Shown here: positions 17,435-27,074 of the stretch, piece by piece
Position numbering within the stretch: the first letter of the stretch is position 1
Layout of the letters: every line of letters starts with the position of its first letter
NCBI RefSeq assembly: GCF_023700005.1
Contig: NZ_JAMLJK010000002.1
Coordinates: forward strand, 1 to 64,000
DNA length: 64,000 nt
Direction: 5' to 3'
DNA from: Larsenimonas rhizosphaerae
GTDB taxonomy: Bacteria; Pseudomonadota; Gammaproteobacteria; Pseudomonadales; Halomonadaceae
Made by a program: the position numbers and the translations under genes
The notes under the pieces: generated by a model
The model's database searches: none
Seen by the model: the letters and a program-made list of their open reading frames with translations, nothing else
Told to the model about the DNA's origin: nothing

Positions 17435-18049
17435 TCATCCCTCGAATTTCGAGGTGATTGACGGCAGGTGAATATGGTATCTAAGTGACAGCACGCGAAT
17501 CAGGGTGCAGGTGAAAATGGCCAGCCAGATACTCCAGCGGCTGTCGATGACTCCCGTGACGCCCAGCAGTTCGATACCGGCCCCGATCAGCGCCGCGCTG
17601 GCGTATATATCCCTGGTCAATACCAGCGGTGGCCGATGGGCCAGTATGTCGCGAATGACACCGCCCCCCACGGCACTGACACAGCCCAGAATCAACGACA
17701 ACAATATCTCGCCGGTGTATTCATAGGTTTTATGGGCACCGAATGCCGAGAAGAACCCGAGCCCCAGGGCGTCGAGCCACAGGGTCGGCTTTTCCATGCG
17801 AATGATCAGTCGTTGAAAGAAAACGCCGACAAAGACGGCCACGATGACCGTGATCAGATAGACCGGATGAACCAGGCCGGACGGTGGTGTGGCGTTGATG
17901 CACAGGTCTCGCACGATACCGCCACCCACTGCAGTCGACATCGCCAGTACCAGAATGCCGAAGATATCGAACCCGCGTCGAATCCCCGCACTGGTACCAC
18001 TGAGGGCAAAGGCAAACGTGCCTATGATATCGATGTACTGAAGCAGCAT
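17435..18049 (-). CDS. TRIC-family trimeric cation channel protein (YadS/YicG type)
   Basis: Prokaryotic TRIC homologue: an inner-membrane protein with two internal repeats of about 90 residues. Each repeat has three helices and the glycine-rich motif GGG-x-x-RD (AVGGGIVRDLC in repeat 1, AVGGGVIRDIL in repeat 2). Seven membrane segments are expected. The start at 18049 (MLLQYIDIIGTFAFALSG) gives 204 residues, the normal length; the longer in-frame extension is hydrophilic and runs into the divergent promoter. Related proteins conduct K+ or Na+, and some are annotated as glycine transporters; the substrate is not readable here. Confidence 0.88.
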   Translation of the reverse strand: MLLQYIDIIGTFAFALSGTSAGIRRGFDIFGILVLAMSTAVGGGIVRDLCINATPPSGLVHPVYLITVIVAVFVGVFFQRLIIRMEKPTLWLDALGLGFFSAFGAHKTYEYTGEILLSLILGCVSAVGGGVIRDILAHRPPLVLTRDIYASAALIGAGIELLGVTGVIDSRWSIWLAIFTCTLIRVLSLRYHIHLPSITSKFEG

Positions 18050-18300
18050 GTCGGCATGTCTCGAAATCAGGCAGGCGTTGAAAGGCGGGCGTGAGCTTAC
18101 CGTGTGGCGAAGGCTGATACCACTGTCGTAGGTTCGGGCCATGCCTCGTACCGGCCCGGCCGTGCCCATGGCGTGTTCGCGGCCGTTGCATTGACAGTGC
18201 GCCACGGCCTTTCCATGCTGAAGGACGACTCGTGTTGAAGCAGGCCGCATCGCTGTGACCGAGCACTACTGGCGACCAGAACAATAACAAGGGAGACGTC

Positions 18301-19707
18301 ATGACAAAGGCAACCGTGCCCTGGTATCAACGCGTGCCTCATCCGGCCATTCTGATCCTTGGTCTGCTGGTGGTGGTCTGGGGGCTGACCTGGGTTATAC
18401 CGGCAGGCAGCTTCGACTATCACCAGGTGAACGGTCGGCAGGCCGTAATACCGGGCACCTTTCACCTGATTGAACAGCCACCACCCTCCTTTCTGGCAAT
18501 ATTTCAGTCCATACCTCTGGGTATGGTGGAGTCGGCCAGCATCATTGTGGCCGTGTTTGTTGGTGGCGGCCTGTTTCGTGTGCTGGAAGCGACCGGCGCG
18601 CTGGAAAACATGGTCGGCACGCTGGTGCGTCGTGTCGGGCGCACGCATCCGACGCTTCTGATCTGGGTGATGACCCTTGTATTTGGTGCGCTGGGTGTGG
18701 CGGTCGGATATGAGAACAATATCGCCCTGGTGCCTATCGCAATACTGCTGGGGCTGGCTCTGGGTGGGGATCGCATGGTGGGCGCGGGTATTGCCATCGG
18801 TGGGGTAGGCATCGGGTTTGCGACCTCGCCCATCAATGTATACACCGTGGGTGTGTCGGATCAGCTGGCCCAGCTTCCCATGTTCTCCGGTGCCGGGCTT
18901 CGCAGCGTGCTGTGTATTGGCACACTGATGCTGATGGCACATCATACCAGTCGTTACATGCGCCGAATTACCCGAAATACCGAGGCTTCCCTGTTGGCCG
19001 ATGTCCCGGTGGATGAAGGCAGCGATGCTCTGGACAGGCCGCTGGCGGACTACCATCTGAGTGGGCGGGATCTCCGGGTACTGGGCAGCTTTATCGTGGG
19101 AATGGCTGTCATGCTGTACGGGGTGTTTGTCTATGGCTGGTACATCAATGAAATTGCCGGAGCCTTCATCGCCATGGCCATTGCGGCTGGAATAATGGCC
19201 CGGATGCCGGCCGAACAGATCAATCGGCATTTTTTCGAGGGCGCAGCCTCGGTCACTACCGGTGCCCTGCTGGTGGGCCTGGCGCGCGCCCTTCAGGTAC
19301 TGCTGGAAAAGGGGCATATCGGTGATACTCTCGTCCATGCGCTGTCGGAGCCGCTGGCCTCGCTACCGGTACTGGTTTCAACACTGGCGATGACGCTGGT
19401 TCATGGCCTGATCAATTTCTTCATTCCTTCCGGCAGCGGGCAGGCCATGGCTACCATGCCGATCATGATCCCCCTGTCGGACCTGATCGGCATGACGCGT
19501 CAGACGGCTATTCTGGCATTCCAGCTTGGCGACGGATTGACCAATATGGTGGTGCCGACCTCGGGCGGCACACTGGCCATGTTGGCCATTGCCCGCGTGC
19601 CCTATGACCGTTGGGTGCGTTTTTTCTTCCCCATGTTGATCAAGGCTTTTCTGCTGGGCTGGGTGATGTTGACCATCGCCGTGCTGACTGGCTGGGGGCC
19701 TGCATGA
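18301..19707 (+). CDS. YfcC/ArcD-like carrier (C4-dicarboxylate anaerobic carrier superfamily)
   Basis: A 468-residue membrane protein with about 12 helices and the early WVIPAGSFDY motif that marks the YfcC/DcuC-AbgT superfamily. Conserved glycine-rich re-entrant regions include VAVGYENNIALVPIAI and FFIPSGSGQAMATMPIM. A good ribosome site (GGGAG) precedes ATG 18301. Substrates of this subfamily are poorly known (arginine, peptides, acylated amino acids and dicarboxylates have been suggested for relatives). The ArgE-like deacylase 31 bp downstream hints at uptake of an N-acyl amino acid or a similar amide, which is inference. Confidence 0.85.
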   Translation: MTKATVPWYQRVPHPAILILGLLVVVWGLTWVIPAGSFDYHQVNGRQAVIPGTFHLIEQPPPSFLAIFQSIPLGMVESASIIVAVFVGGGLFRVLEATGALENMVGTLVRRVGRTHPTLLIWVMTLVFGALGVAVGYENNIALVPIAILLGLALGGDRMVGAGIAIGGVGIGFATSPINVYTVGVSDQLAQLPMFSGAGLRSVLCIGTLMLMAHHTSRYMRRITRNTEASLLADVPVDEGSDALDRPLADYHLSGRDLRVLGSFIVGMAVMLYGVFVYGWYINEIAGAFIAMAIAAGIMARMPAEQINRHFFEGAASVTTGALLVGLARALQVLLEKGHIGDTLVHALSEPLASLPVLVSTLAMTLVHGLINFFIPSGSGQAMATMPIMIPLSDLIGMTRQTAILAFQLGDGLTNMVVPTSGGTLAMLAIARVPYDRWVRFFFPMLIKAFLLGWVMLTIAVLTGWGPA

Positions 19708-19738
19708 AATCCTGTTTCTTTTCTCCTGAGGACGTGTC

Positions 19739-20887
19739 ATGACTGCTGTGGAGCTGCTGACCCACCTGGTGGGGTTTAATACCGTCACGCGTGAATCCAA
19801 TCTCGAACTGATCGCATTCGTGGAACGGTATCTGGCCGGGTATGGCATAGAGAGCCGCCGGATCGAGAGCGATGATGGCCGCAAGGCCAATCTGCTGGCC
19901 CGCATCGGGCCGAATGTTGAAGGCGGTGTGGTGTTGTCTGGCCATACGGATGTGGTGCCGGTCGATGGTCAGCCCTGGACAACGGATCCGTTTACCCTGA
20001 CCGAGCGAGACGGCCGGCTGTACGGGCGAGGCAGCTGCGACATGAAAGGGTTTATCGCCTGTGCGTTGGCCGAGGTTCCCCGGTGGGTCGAAATGTCTCT
20101 GACGCGGCCGATCTGGCTGGCCTTTTCCTATGATGAAGAGATCGGCTGTCAGGGCGCGCCACGCATGATCGAGCGGCTGGTGGCTGACTGCCCACGTCCT
20201 GCTGCCGTGATTGTGGGTGAACCCACGCTGATGCAACCGGTGACGCAGCAAAAGGGCATTACTACGCTCAGCACGACAGTGACCGGCGTGGAGGCACATT
20301 CAAGCCAGGTGTATCAGGGAATCTCGGCAATCCATGTGGCAGCGAGACTGGTGGCGAAAATCGAGGACATCATGGGGGAGCTGAAGGACGAGGGCTGCTG
20401 CAATCAGGCCTTCAATGTCGAGCACTCAAGCCTGCATGTCGGGAAGATCCAGGGGGGGACAGCGGTCAACATCATGGCACGGGAATGTACCTTCGAGTGG
20501 GAGATTCGTCATCTGCCCGAGGATGGGTTTGAAGCCGTCCATGCCCGCTTTGTCGCCTTCAGTGATCAGCTTGAGCGTGAAATGAGCTACCGCGATACGC
20601 GTGTGGCCATCACGACTACGCCCATAACTGCCACGGTGCCGGCATTGGCAGATCGTGATAACAGGGCCGCGCTCGGGATATGTCAGGCATTGATGGGAGA
20701 GCAGGTCCCGGAGGCAGTAGCTTACGCTACCGAAGCCGGACAGTTTCAGGAAGCCGGACTCGAAGCGATTATCTGTGGTCCCGGCAGCATTGGGCAGGCT
20801 CATCAGCCGGACGAGTTTATTTCCGTGGAACAGCTCGACCTGGGCGCTGCCTTCATGCAGCGTCTGGGCGATTATCTGGCGGAGTGA
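19739..20887 (+). CDS. argE: M20-family deacylase, acetylornithine deacetylase (ArgE) type
   Basis: A zinc-dependent amidohydrolase. Metal-site motifs are in order: LSGHTDVVPVDG (His/Asp), YGRGSCDMKGF (bridging Asp), AFSYDEEIGCQGA (catalytic and metal Glu) and GPGSIGQAHQPDEF (last His near residue 355). The central dimerisation domain includes GVEAHSSQVYQGISAI. The 382 residues match proteobacterial ArgE, which releases ornithine from N-acetylornithine. Cotranscription with the YfcC-type carrier and absence of other arg genes raise the alternative that it hydrolyses an imported N-acyl amino acid. Confidence 0.85.
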   Translation: MTAVELLTHLVGFNTVTRESNLELIAFVERYLAGYGIESRRIESDDGRKANLLARIGPNVEGGVVLSGHTDVVPVDGQPWTTDPFTLTERDGRLYGRGSCDMKGFIACALAEVPRWVEMSLTRPIWLAFSYDEEIGCQGAPRMIERLVADCPRPAAVIVGEPTLMQPVTQQKGITTLSTTVTGVEAHSSQVYQGISAIHVAARLVAKIEDIMGELKDEGCCNQAFNVEHSSLHVGKIQGGTAVNIMARECTFEWEIRHLPEDGFEAVHARFVAFSDQLEREMSYRDTRVAITTTPITATVPALADRDNRAALGICQALMGEQVPEAVAYATEAGQFQEAGLEAIICGPGSIGQAHQPDEFISVEQLDLGAAFMQRLGDYLAE

Positions 20888-20937
20888 TAGCGGAAGCTGC
20901 CCGGCGAAGGCCTGCGCAGCAGATGATGGCATCAGAG

Positions 20938-20958
20938 GGTGGGCAGTGGATGCCCACC
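20938..20958. terminator. Hairpin between convergent argE-like and sdaA genes
   Basis: GGTGGGCA and TGCCCACC form a perfect 8-bp stem with a GTGGA loop. There is no clear T run, so it is a probable but weak bidirectional terminator. Confidence 0.55.
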
Positions 20959-20983
20959 GGAGGCTTGTCCTGACGTCAGATCA

Positions 20984-22366
20984 TCAACACTCGATGGTAT
21001 TGACGGCCAGTCCTCCCTTGGAGGTTTCCTTGTACTTGTCCTGCATGTCGCGGCCGGTATCGCGCATGGTACGAATGACCTTGTCCAGCGAGATGAAGTG
21101 CTGGCCGTCACCACGCAGGCCCAGCTGGGCGGCATTGATGGCCTTGACGGTGGCAATGGCGTTGCGTTCGATGCAGGGCACCTGTACGAGCCCGCCGACC
21201 GGGTCGCAGGTCAGCCCCAGGTTATGCTCAAGGCCGATTTCTGCAGCGTTCTCGACCTGTTCAGGCGTGCCGCCCATGACTTCAGCCAGACCGGCTGCTG
21301 CCATGGCGCAGGCCGAACCGACTTCGCCCTGACAGCCGACTTCGGCGCCTGAAATCGAGGCGTTTTTCTTGCACAGGATCCCGATGGCGCCAGCCGTCAG
21401 CAGGAAATCGACCGCATCGCGCTCGCAGGCGCCGGGCTGGAACTTCATGTAGTAATGCAGTACCGCCGGTATAATGCCGGCCGCGCCATTGGTCGGTGCT
21501 GTCACCATGCGCCCGCCCGCGGCATTTTCCTCATTCACGGCCAGGGCAAAGATATTGACCCATTCCATCGCCGAGAAGGTCGAGGCAATCAGGCAGGGGT
21601 CCTGTTCCACCTGTTGAAGACGTTGATGCAGCTTGCGTGCACGTCGTTTTACGTTCAGGCCGCCCGGCAGGATGCCCTCATTGGTAAGCCCCTGATCGAT
21701 GCAGTCACACATGGCCTTCCAGATATTCCACAGCCTGTCCCGCACATCCTGCTCACTGCGCCAGACCAGTTCGTTGGCCATCATCAGCTCGCTGATGCGC
21801 ATGTTGTGCTGCTTGCACAGGCTCAGCAGTTCCACGGCTGTATCGAAGTTGTAGGGCAGCGCGACATCATCGACGGGCGGTAGCCCCGAGGTGGCCTGAA
21901 CATGGTCCACTACAAAGCCGCCACCGATCGAGTAATAGGTGTTTTCGTACAGCATCTCGCCGTTCTGGGAAAAGGCGTGAATCGACATGGCATTGGGATG
22001 ATATTCCAGCCGCTCGTCGTGGAACTGCATATCCTCGTCCCAGATGTATCTGACGGGCTGTTCACGCCCCAGCAGCAGCTGGCGGGTTTCCAGCAGGGTA
22101 TCGATATCTCCGGCGATGACCTCCGGGTTGATCGAGTCAGGGCGCTCACCCATCAGCCCCATGATCACGGCCCGGTCGGTGCCGTGTCCGATGCCGGTGG
22201 AGGACAGTGAACCAAACAGCTTGACGGTGATTCGGGCAACGTCTCCGACAAGATGCCTGTCCCTCAGCTCCTGCAGATAGTCATGGGCGGCCTGCATCGG
22301 CCCAACGGTATGAGAGCTGGATGGCCCGACACCGATCTTGAATAGCTCAAACACGCTTATAGGCAT
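20984..22366 (-). CDS. sdaA: L-serine ammonia-lyase, single-chain iron-sulfur type
   Basis: Deaminates L-serine to pyruvate and ammonia. The N-terminal domain contains [15 protein letters not shown] near residue 15, typical of the beta domain. The C-terminal alpha domain holds the [4Fe-4S] cysteines around [20 protein letters not shown] and TCDPVGG, plus [17 protein letters not shown]. Length 460 residues is standard. Located next to purU, soxBDAG and glyA, it would complete conversion of sarcosine-derived glycine, via serine, to pyruvate. It is separated from purU by about 100 bp, so it may or may not share the operon. Confidence 0.96.
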   Translation of the reverse strand: MPISVFELFKIGVGPSSSHTVGPMQAAHDYLQELRDRHLVGDVARITVKLFGSLSSTGIGHGTDRAVIMGLMGERPDSINPEVIAGDIDTLLETRQLLLGREQPVRYIWDEDMQFHDERLEYHPNAMSIHAFSQNGEMLYENTYYSIGGGFVVDHVQATSGLPPVDDVALPYNFDTAVELLSLCKQHNMRISELMMANELVWRSEQDVRDRLWNIWKAMCDCIDQGLTNEGILPGGLNVKRRARKLHQRLQQVEQDPCLIASTFSAMEWVNIFALAVNEENAAGGRMVTAPTNGAAGIIPAVLHYYMKFQPGACERDAVDFLLTAGAIGILCKKNASISGAEVGCQGEVGSACAMAAAGLAEVMGGTPEQVENAAEIGLEHNLGLTCDPVGGLVQVPCIERNAIATVKAINAAQLGLRGDGQHFISLDKVIRTMRDTGRDMQDKYKETSKGGLAVNTIEC

Positions 22367-22467
22367 TGTAAGCGGCTCCTTTATTGTTATGACCCGCTAC
22401 AGTGCTCGCAGAAGGAGTAGCAGGCTGAATATGAGAGGGTTCAGGAGGGCGCGGTGTTGTCCCGGTG

Positions 22468-23337
22468 CTAGTGTTTGAGAATCACCGTTCGGCCTGAATG
22501 CATGAAGACGCGACGCTCTATATGTAACTGGATGGCGCGTGCCAGCGTCAGGCACTCGATATCCCGACCCTTGATGACGAGGTCTTCCGGATAGTGGGCA
22601 TGATCAACTGGCTCGATGCCCTGGGCGATAATGGGGCCTTCATCAAGGTCGTCATTGATGTAATGAGCGGTAGCGCCGACCATCTTGACGCCTTTCTCGT
22701 ACGCCTGATGATAGGGTCTTGCTCCCCTGAAGCCAGGCAGCAGGGAGTGGTGAATATTGATGGCCCGGCCGGTCAGAAGGTTGCACATGGCCGGTGAAAG
22801 CACCTGCATGTAGCGGGCCAGCACGACCAGTTCAGCCTCGGTCTCCTCGATCACCTGTCGTATCTTCGCTTCCTGACTCGACTTGGTTCCGGCGGTGACC
22901 GGGAAGTGGTAATACGGCAGCCCATGCCATTGCGCCAGCGGCTCAAGGTCCGGGTGATTGGAAACGATCGCCTGGATATCCAGAGGGAGCTGTCCGGTCC
23001 TGTGGCGATACAGCAGGTCATTCAGGCAGTGATCGGCCTTGGATACCATGATGATGGTCTTGACGCGCTTGCTGGCAGGCGTCAGTTCAAATGTCATGTT
23101 GAACGTCGAGGCCCGCTCCTGAAAATCAGCCTCGAAGGCACTTGGATCAAAGTCGCCGGTGGCTTCAGGGCGAAAGGCGGCGCGAATGAAAAACTGGCCT
23201 GCTCGGTAATCATCGAACGAACTGACTTCCGTGATATAGCAGTGCTGCTCCTTTAAAAAGCGCGTCAGCACATCCACAGAACCCAGACGACTTTCGCACT
23301 GGGCAGACAATATCCAGGTAGTGGCCATCGTAGTCAT
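22468..23337 (-). CDS. purU: Formyltetrahydrofolate deformylase
   Basis: Hydrolyses 10-formyl-THF to formate and THF, balancing the one-carbon pool. An N-terminal ACT domain (residues about 5-85) is followed by a formyltransferase-like catalytic domain with NHPDLEPLAQWHGLPYYHFP, the signature HHSLLPGFRGARPYHQAYEKG, and GATAHYINDDLDEGPIIAQ with the catalytic His/Asp. Length 289 residues. In Pseudomonas a purU copy closes the soxBDAG operon, as here, where it disposes of one-carbon units made by sarcosine oxidase. A perfect hairpin separates it from soxG. Confidence 0.95.
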   Translation of the reverse strand: MTTMATTWILSAQCESRLGSVDVLTRFLKEQHCYITEVSSFDDYRAGQFFIRAAFRPEATGDFDPSAFEADFQERASTFNMTFELTPASKRVKTIIMVSKADHCLNDLLYRHRTGQLPLDIQAIVSNHPDLEPLAQWHGLPYYHFPVTAGTKSSQEAKIRQVIEETEAELVVLARYMQVLSPAMCNLLTGRAINIHHSLLPGFRGARPYHQAYEKGVKMVGATAHYINDDLDEGPIIAQGIEPVDHAHYPEDLVIKGRDIECLTLARAIQLHIERRVFMHSGRTVILKH

Positions 23338-23370
23338 GACGTGTCCATGTTCGTGGGAAATCGAGAGGAA

Positions 23371-23394
23371 AGGTCGGCCCGTTCAGGCCGACCT
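23371..23394 (-). terminator. Intercistronic hairpin between soxG and purU
   Basis: AGGTCGGCC and GGCCGACCT form a perfect 9-bp stem with a 6-nt loop, followed on the - strand by the pyrimidine-rich TTTCCTCTCGATTT. It could attenuate transcription into purU or protect the sox mRNA end. Confidence 0.6.
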
Positions 23395-23401
23395 CGGCCG
23401 G

Positions 23402-24034
23402 TCAGGAGGTGGTGACGCCATATTCCGCCGATGCATCAAGCAGCCAGCGATAGATGTAGTCTGCAAAGCTGCGACGTATGACCAGCTCCCAGTGATCTTC
23501 CGCCGGGCGGCGGATAATGGCGGTTGCCTTGCCGAAGGTGGTGGTAACGCCCTTGCCCACCGGGAAGGCGAGGGGGTGAACATCGTAGGATGTTGATTTC
23601 ATCAGCACCTCAAGCGCCTTCTCGCCGGACAGGGTCAGAACGGTCTGCCCGCCGCTGACATTGACGATGCTGAAGTGGGCATCGCCCAGCGCCTTGCGAA
23701 GTTGAGCCTCGATCGAAAATTCCTCGCCACCGGGCACGATCACCAGCCACTCATCGGGAGAGATCCACTGGATCGAGTGGGTCCCCGCATCGTTCTGGTT
23801 GATGGCGTGAGGGCGTGAGGGCAGGGTAGTGCCAAGCACATCACGTACCGCTTCATCCAGAACAATGGCGCCGCCGCGCAGGGTCAGGTGACCCAGCAGG
23901 GCATGTTCCCTGATCTGCACGCCGGGGTTTTGCCCCGGCGAACGTGGCTTCTGGTTCTGATAGCTCCAGTGGAGTGAGGATTCGGCACCCTGCTGACTGT
24001 CCGGACGGCAATCGAATTCCTGAATATTAGACAT
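23402..24034 (-). CDS. soxG: Sarcosine oxidase gamma subunit
   Basis: The small GcvT-like subunit of heterotetrameric sarcosine oxidase. At 210 residues it is of typical size, with conserved ISPDEWLVIVPG and VVNVSGGQT-type segments (IVNVSGGQTVLTLSG) and a C-terminal WELVIRRSFADYIYRWLLDA. The start at 24034 overlaps the soxA stop by 8 bp; the longer in-frame extension inside soxA is rejected. It acts in the cytosol with SoxA, SoxB and SoxD. Confidence 0.92.
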   Translation of the reverse strand: MSNIQEFDCRPDSQQGAESSLHWSYQNQKPRSPGQNPGVQIREHALLGHLTLRGGAIVLDEAVRDVLGTTLPSRPHAINQNDAGTHSIQWISPDEWLVIVPGGEEFSIEAQLRKALGDAHFSIVNVSGGQTVLTLSGEKALEVLMKSTSYDVHPLAFPVGKGVTTTFGKATAIIRRPAEDHWELVIRRSFADYIYRWLLDASAEYGVTTS

Positions 24035-27000
24035 TTTGACGCTCCCACTTGGGATCAAGAAATACCGGGCTGACGATTTCTGCTTCATGCACCTTGCCAT
24101 CTGCCATCGGCAGATAGACGGTTTCGCCCATGCGTTCATGACCACCCTTCACCACGGCCAGTGCAATACCACGCTTCAAATGGGCGCTGTAGTAGCTTGA
24201 CGTAACGTGACCGACCATGGCCATCGGAATGGACTGGTTGGGATCCAGTACGATCTGAGCCCCTTCTTCAAGCACGACATTGGCATCCTTCGGCTTCAGG
24301 CCCACAAACTGCTTGCGGTCCTTGCGTGAGGTGTCGGGGCGCGTCAGGGCGCGTTTGCCGATCCACTCGAAGGGCTTGTCGTAGCCGACGGCCCACTGAA
24401 GCCCGAGGTCTTCCGGAGTTACCGAGCCGTCGGTGTCCTGACCGGCAATGATCAGGCCCTTCTCGGCACGCAGTACGTGCATGGTTTCAGTGCCGTACGG
24501 GGTCAGGCCGTATTTCTCGCCCTTGTCGAACAGCTCGAGCCAGACCTTCATGGCGTAGTTGGCCTGTATATTGATCTCGTAGGCCAGCTCACCGGTGAAG
24601 GAAATACGGAAGATGCGCGCCGGAACGCCGGCGACGGTACCTTCCTTCCAGTCCATGAACTTGAACGATTCACGGTCAAGATCCACGTCGGTGGTTACTT
24701 CTTCCATCAGCTTCCGGGCATCCGGACCGGTTACGGTCATGGTGGCCCAGTGATCGGTCACGGAGGTGAAGTAGACGTCGAGTTCCGGCCATTCGGTCTG
24801 GTGCCATACTTCCAGCCATTCCAGAACGCCTGCAGCACCGCCCGTGGTGGTGGTCATCAGGAAGTGGTTTTCGGCCAGGCAGCTGGTCGTACCATCATCC
24901 ATCAGCATGCCGTCGTCCTTGCACATCAGGCCGTAACGAACGCGACCCGGTGCCAGCTTGGCCCACTTGTTGGTGTAAACGCGGTTGAGGAATTCACGGG
25001 CATCCGGGCCCTGGATGTCGATCTTGCCAAGCGTCGAGGCATCGAGAATGCCGATCTTCTCACGAACGGCCAGGCACTCACGTGCTACAGCTTCGTCCAG
25101 TGTTTCCTTCTTGCCGTTGACGGTTTTCGGGAAGTACCACGGACGCTTCCACTGGCCGACGTCCTCGAACTCCGCGCCGTGCTCGACATGCCACTGATGC
25201 AGGGCGGTATAACGCTCGGGGTCGAACAGGTCACGGCAATGACGACCGGCGATGGCACCAAAGGTCACCGGTGTGTAGTTGGGGCGGAATACGGTCGTCC
25301 CGACTTCGGGAATGCTGCGATTGAGGATGCGCGCGGCAATCGCCATACCGTTGATGTTACCCAGCTTGCCCTGGTCGGTACCGAAGCCCAGTGCGGTATA
25401 CCGCTTGACGTGCTCGATGGATTCGAAGCCCTCGCGTGTCGCGATTTCGATGGCTGAAGCCGTCACGTCATTCTGGAAGTCAACGAACTGTTTCGGGGCC
25501 CGCAGAGTGGTTTTGGTATGCGGTACCTGATAGAGCGCGCAGCAGGGGCCTTCCTGAATGGCATCAACCTGCGGTGCCTCGGTGACCTTGCTGCTGCTCG
25601 TATCGCCGGCTTCTTCAAGCGCATGATCGATCGCGGACAGAGCGGTATCGAACGCGGTTTTCAGATCAAACACGCCCGTGACACTGCCAACCGGCGTCAT
25701 GCCCTTGACTTCACCCGGTACAAAGGCGGGTATTTCACTATTCCACTGCGGACGCGTACCGGTATGTGACGACAGGTGCACGACCGGGCTGTAGCCGCCG
25801 GAACTCGCGATCGTGTCGCACTCCAGCTCTTCGACCTTTCCTGTGACCTTGAAGGCAGCCGGATCAATGGCGGCAACACATGCTCCGGAAACTCGGTTGG
25901 TGCCCTTGCCCTCAATAACGGCGCTGCCGGAGATGATGCGAATATCGAGCGCACGTGCCTGGTCGACCAGGGTTCCTTTCGGCGACGGTCTGGCATCCAC
26001 GATGGCGACCACCTTGCGGCCGGCTTCATGCCAGTTCAAGGCCGTACGATAGGCATGGTCATTGTTGGTGGACAGCACCAGGCTATTGCCCGGAACAACG
26101 CCATAGCGACGGATGTAGCTTGAAATCGCACCGGCAATCATGTTGCCTGGAACATCGTTATTGGCATAGACCAGCGGACGTTCGTGCGTTCCGGTGGCCA
26201 GAATAACGCGCTTGGCACGTACGCGGTGAAGCCGTGAACGTACCTGAGGGCGACCGTTGGCCGGGGTGGCGCGGTCCCAGATATGCTCGGTGCGACGCTC
26301 ATGCAGGGTGACGAAGTTATGGTCGTGATAGCCGTGGGCTGTCGTGCGGGACAGTACGGTCACGTTATCAAGCTGGTTGAGCTCATCCAGGGTATCGCTG
26401 ACCCAGCGCGTGGCAGGCTGGCTGTTGATGAGTTCACGGCTGTCGAGCAGTGAGCCACCCATTTCTTCCTGCTCATCACACAGAATGACACGAACACCAC
26501 GACGGCCGGCGCTCAGGGCTGCCATCAGGCCGGATGGCCCGGCACCGATAACCAGCACATCACAATGCTGGTGCAGATGATCGTAGGTATCCGGATCGTT
26601 TTCGGTGGGGCTGCGACCCAGTCCCGCGCCCTTGCGGATGTATTTTTCATACGTCATCCACATGGAGGCCGGGGCCATGAAGGTCTTGTAGTAAAAGCCC
26701 GGGGGCATGAAGCTGCCGCCCATCTTGCCGACCATGCCCATCAGGTCGCGCTGAACGTTGGGCCAGCCGTTGGTGCTTTTGGCGACCAGACCTTCGTAAA
26801 GTGCCTGCTGCGTCGCACGCACGTTGGGAACCTGAGTGGATTCGGTTGCGCCGAGCTGTACCAGTGCATTGGGCTCTTCGGCACCAGCGGCCACCACCCC
26901 GCGCGGACGCGAGTACTTGAAGCTGCGGTTGACGATATCAACGCCATTGGCGAGCAGCGCAGAAGCAAGGGTATCCCCTTCGTAACCGGTATAACGCTTG

Positions 27001-27074
27001 CCGTTGTAGGTAAACGTCAACTGCCGCTTGCGATCGATAAGGCCGCCATTGGCAAGACGATTTTGCTGTGTCAT
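24027..27074 (-). CDS. soxA: Sarcosine oxidase alpha subunit
   Basis: The large subunit (1015 residues) of heterotetrameric sarcosine oxidase, which oxidises sarcosine to glycine and hands the methylene group to THF. The N-terminal 2Fe-2S-like fold domain has RYTGYEGDTLASALLANG. The central NAD-binding domain has VLVIGAGPSGLMAALSAG at about residue 175 and ATGTHERPLVYANND. The C-terminal third (from about 620) is a folate-binding GcvT-like domain with REFLNRVYTNKW. It overlaps soxD by 4 bp and soxG by 8 bp, indicating translational coupling. Confidence 0.97.
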   Translation of the reverse strand: MTQQNRLANGGLIDRKRQLTFTYNGKRYTGYEGDTLASALLANGVDIVNRSFKYSRPRGVVAAGAEEPNALVQLGATESTQVPNVRATQQALYEGLVAKSTNGWPNVQRDLMGMVGKMGGSFMPPGFYYKTFMAPASMWMTYEKYIRKGAGLGRSPTENDPDTYDHLHQHCDVLVIGAGPSGLMAALSAGRRGVRVILCDEQEEMGGSLLDSRELINSQPATRWVSDTLDELNQLDNVTVLSRTTAHGYHDHNFVTLHERRTEHIWDRATPANGRPQVRSRLHRVRAKRVILATGTHERPLVYANNDVPGNMIAGAISSYIRRYGVVPGNSLVLSTNNDHAYRTALNWHEAGRKVVAIVDARPSPKGTLVDQARALDIRIISGSAVIEGKGTNRVSGACVAAIDPAAFKVTGKVEELECDTIASSGGYSPVVHLSSHTGTRPQWNSEIPAFVPGEVKGMTPVGSVTGVFDLKTAFDTALSAIDHALEEAGDTSSSKVTEAPQVDAIQEGPCCALYQVPHTKTTLRAPKQFVDFQNDVTASAIEIATREGFESIEHVKRYTALGFGTDQGKLGNINGMAIAARILNRSIPEVGTTVFRPNYTPVTFGAIAGRHCRDLFDPERYTALHQWHVEHGAEFEDVGQWKRPWYFPKTVNGKKETLDEAVARECLAVREKIGILDASTLGKIDIQGPDAREFLNRVYTNKWAKLAPGRVRYGLMCKDDGMLMDDGTTSCLAENHFLMTTTTGGAAGVLEWLEVWHQTEWPELDVYFTSVTDHWATMTVTGPDARKLMEEVTTDVDLDRESFKFMDWKEGTVAGVPARIFRISFTGELAYEINIQANYAMKVWLELFDKGEKYGLTPYGTETMHVLRAEKGLIIAGQDTDGSVTPEDLGLQWAVGYDKPFEWIGKRALTRPDTSRKDRKQFVGLKPKDANVVLEEGAQIVLDPNQSIPMAMVGHVTSSYYSAHLKRGIALAVVKGGHERMGETVYLPMADGKVHEAEIVSPVFLDPKWERQNV

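Noticed and set aside
18097-19338. Long antisense open frame of 413 codons opposite the YfcC-type carrier
   Set aside because: Low-complexity, His/Gln/Arg-rich composition typical of antisense of a GC-rich membrane-protein gene; no ribosome site; the + strand frame is a clear homologue.
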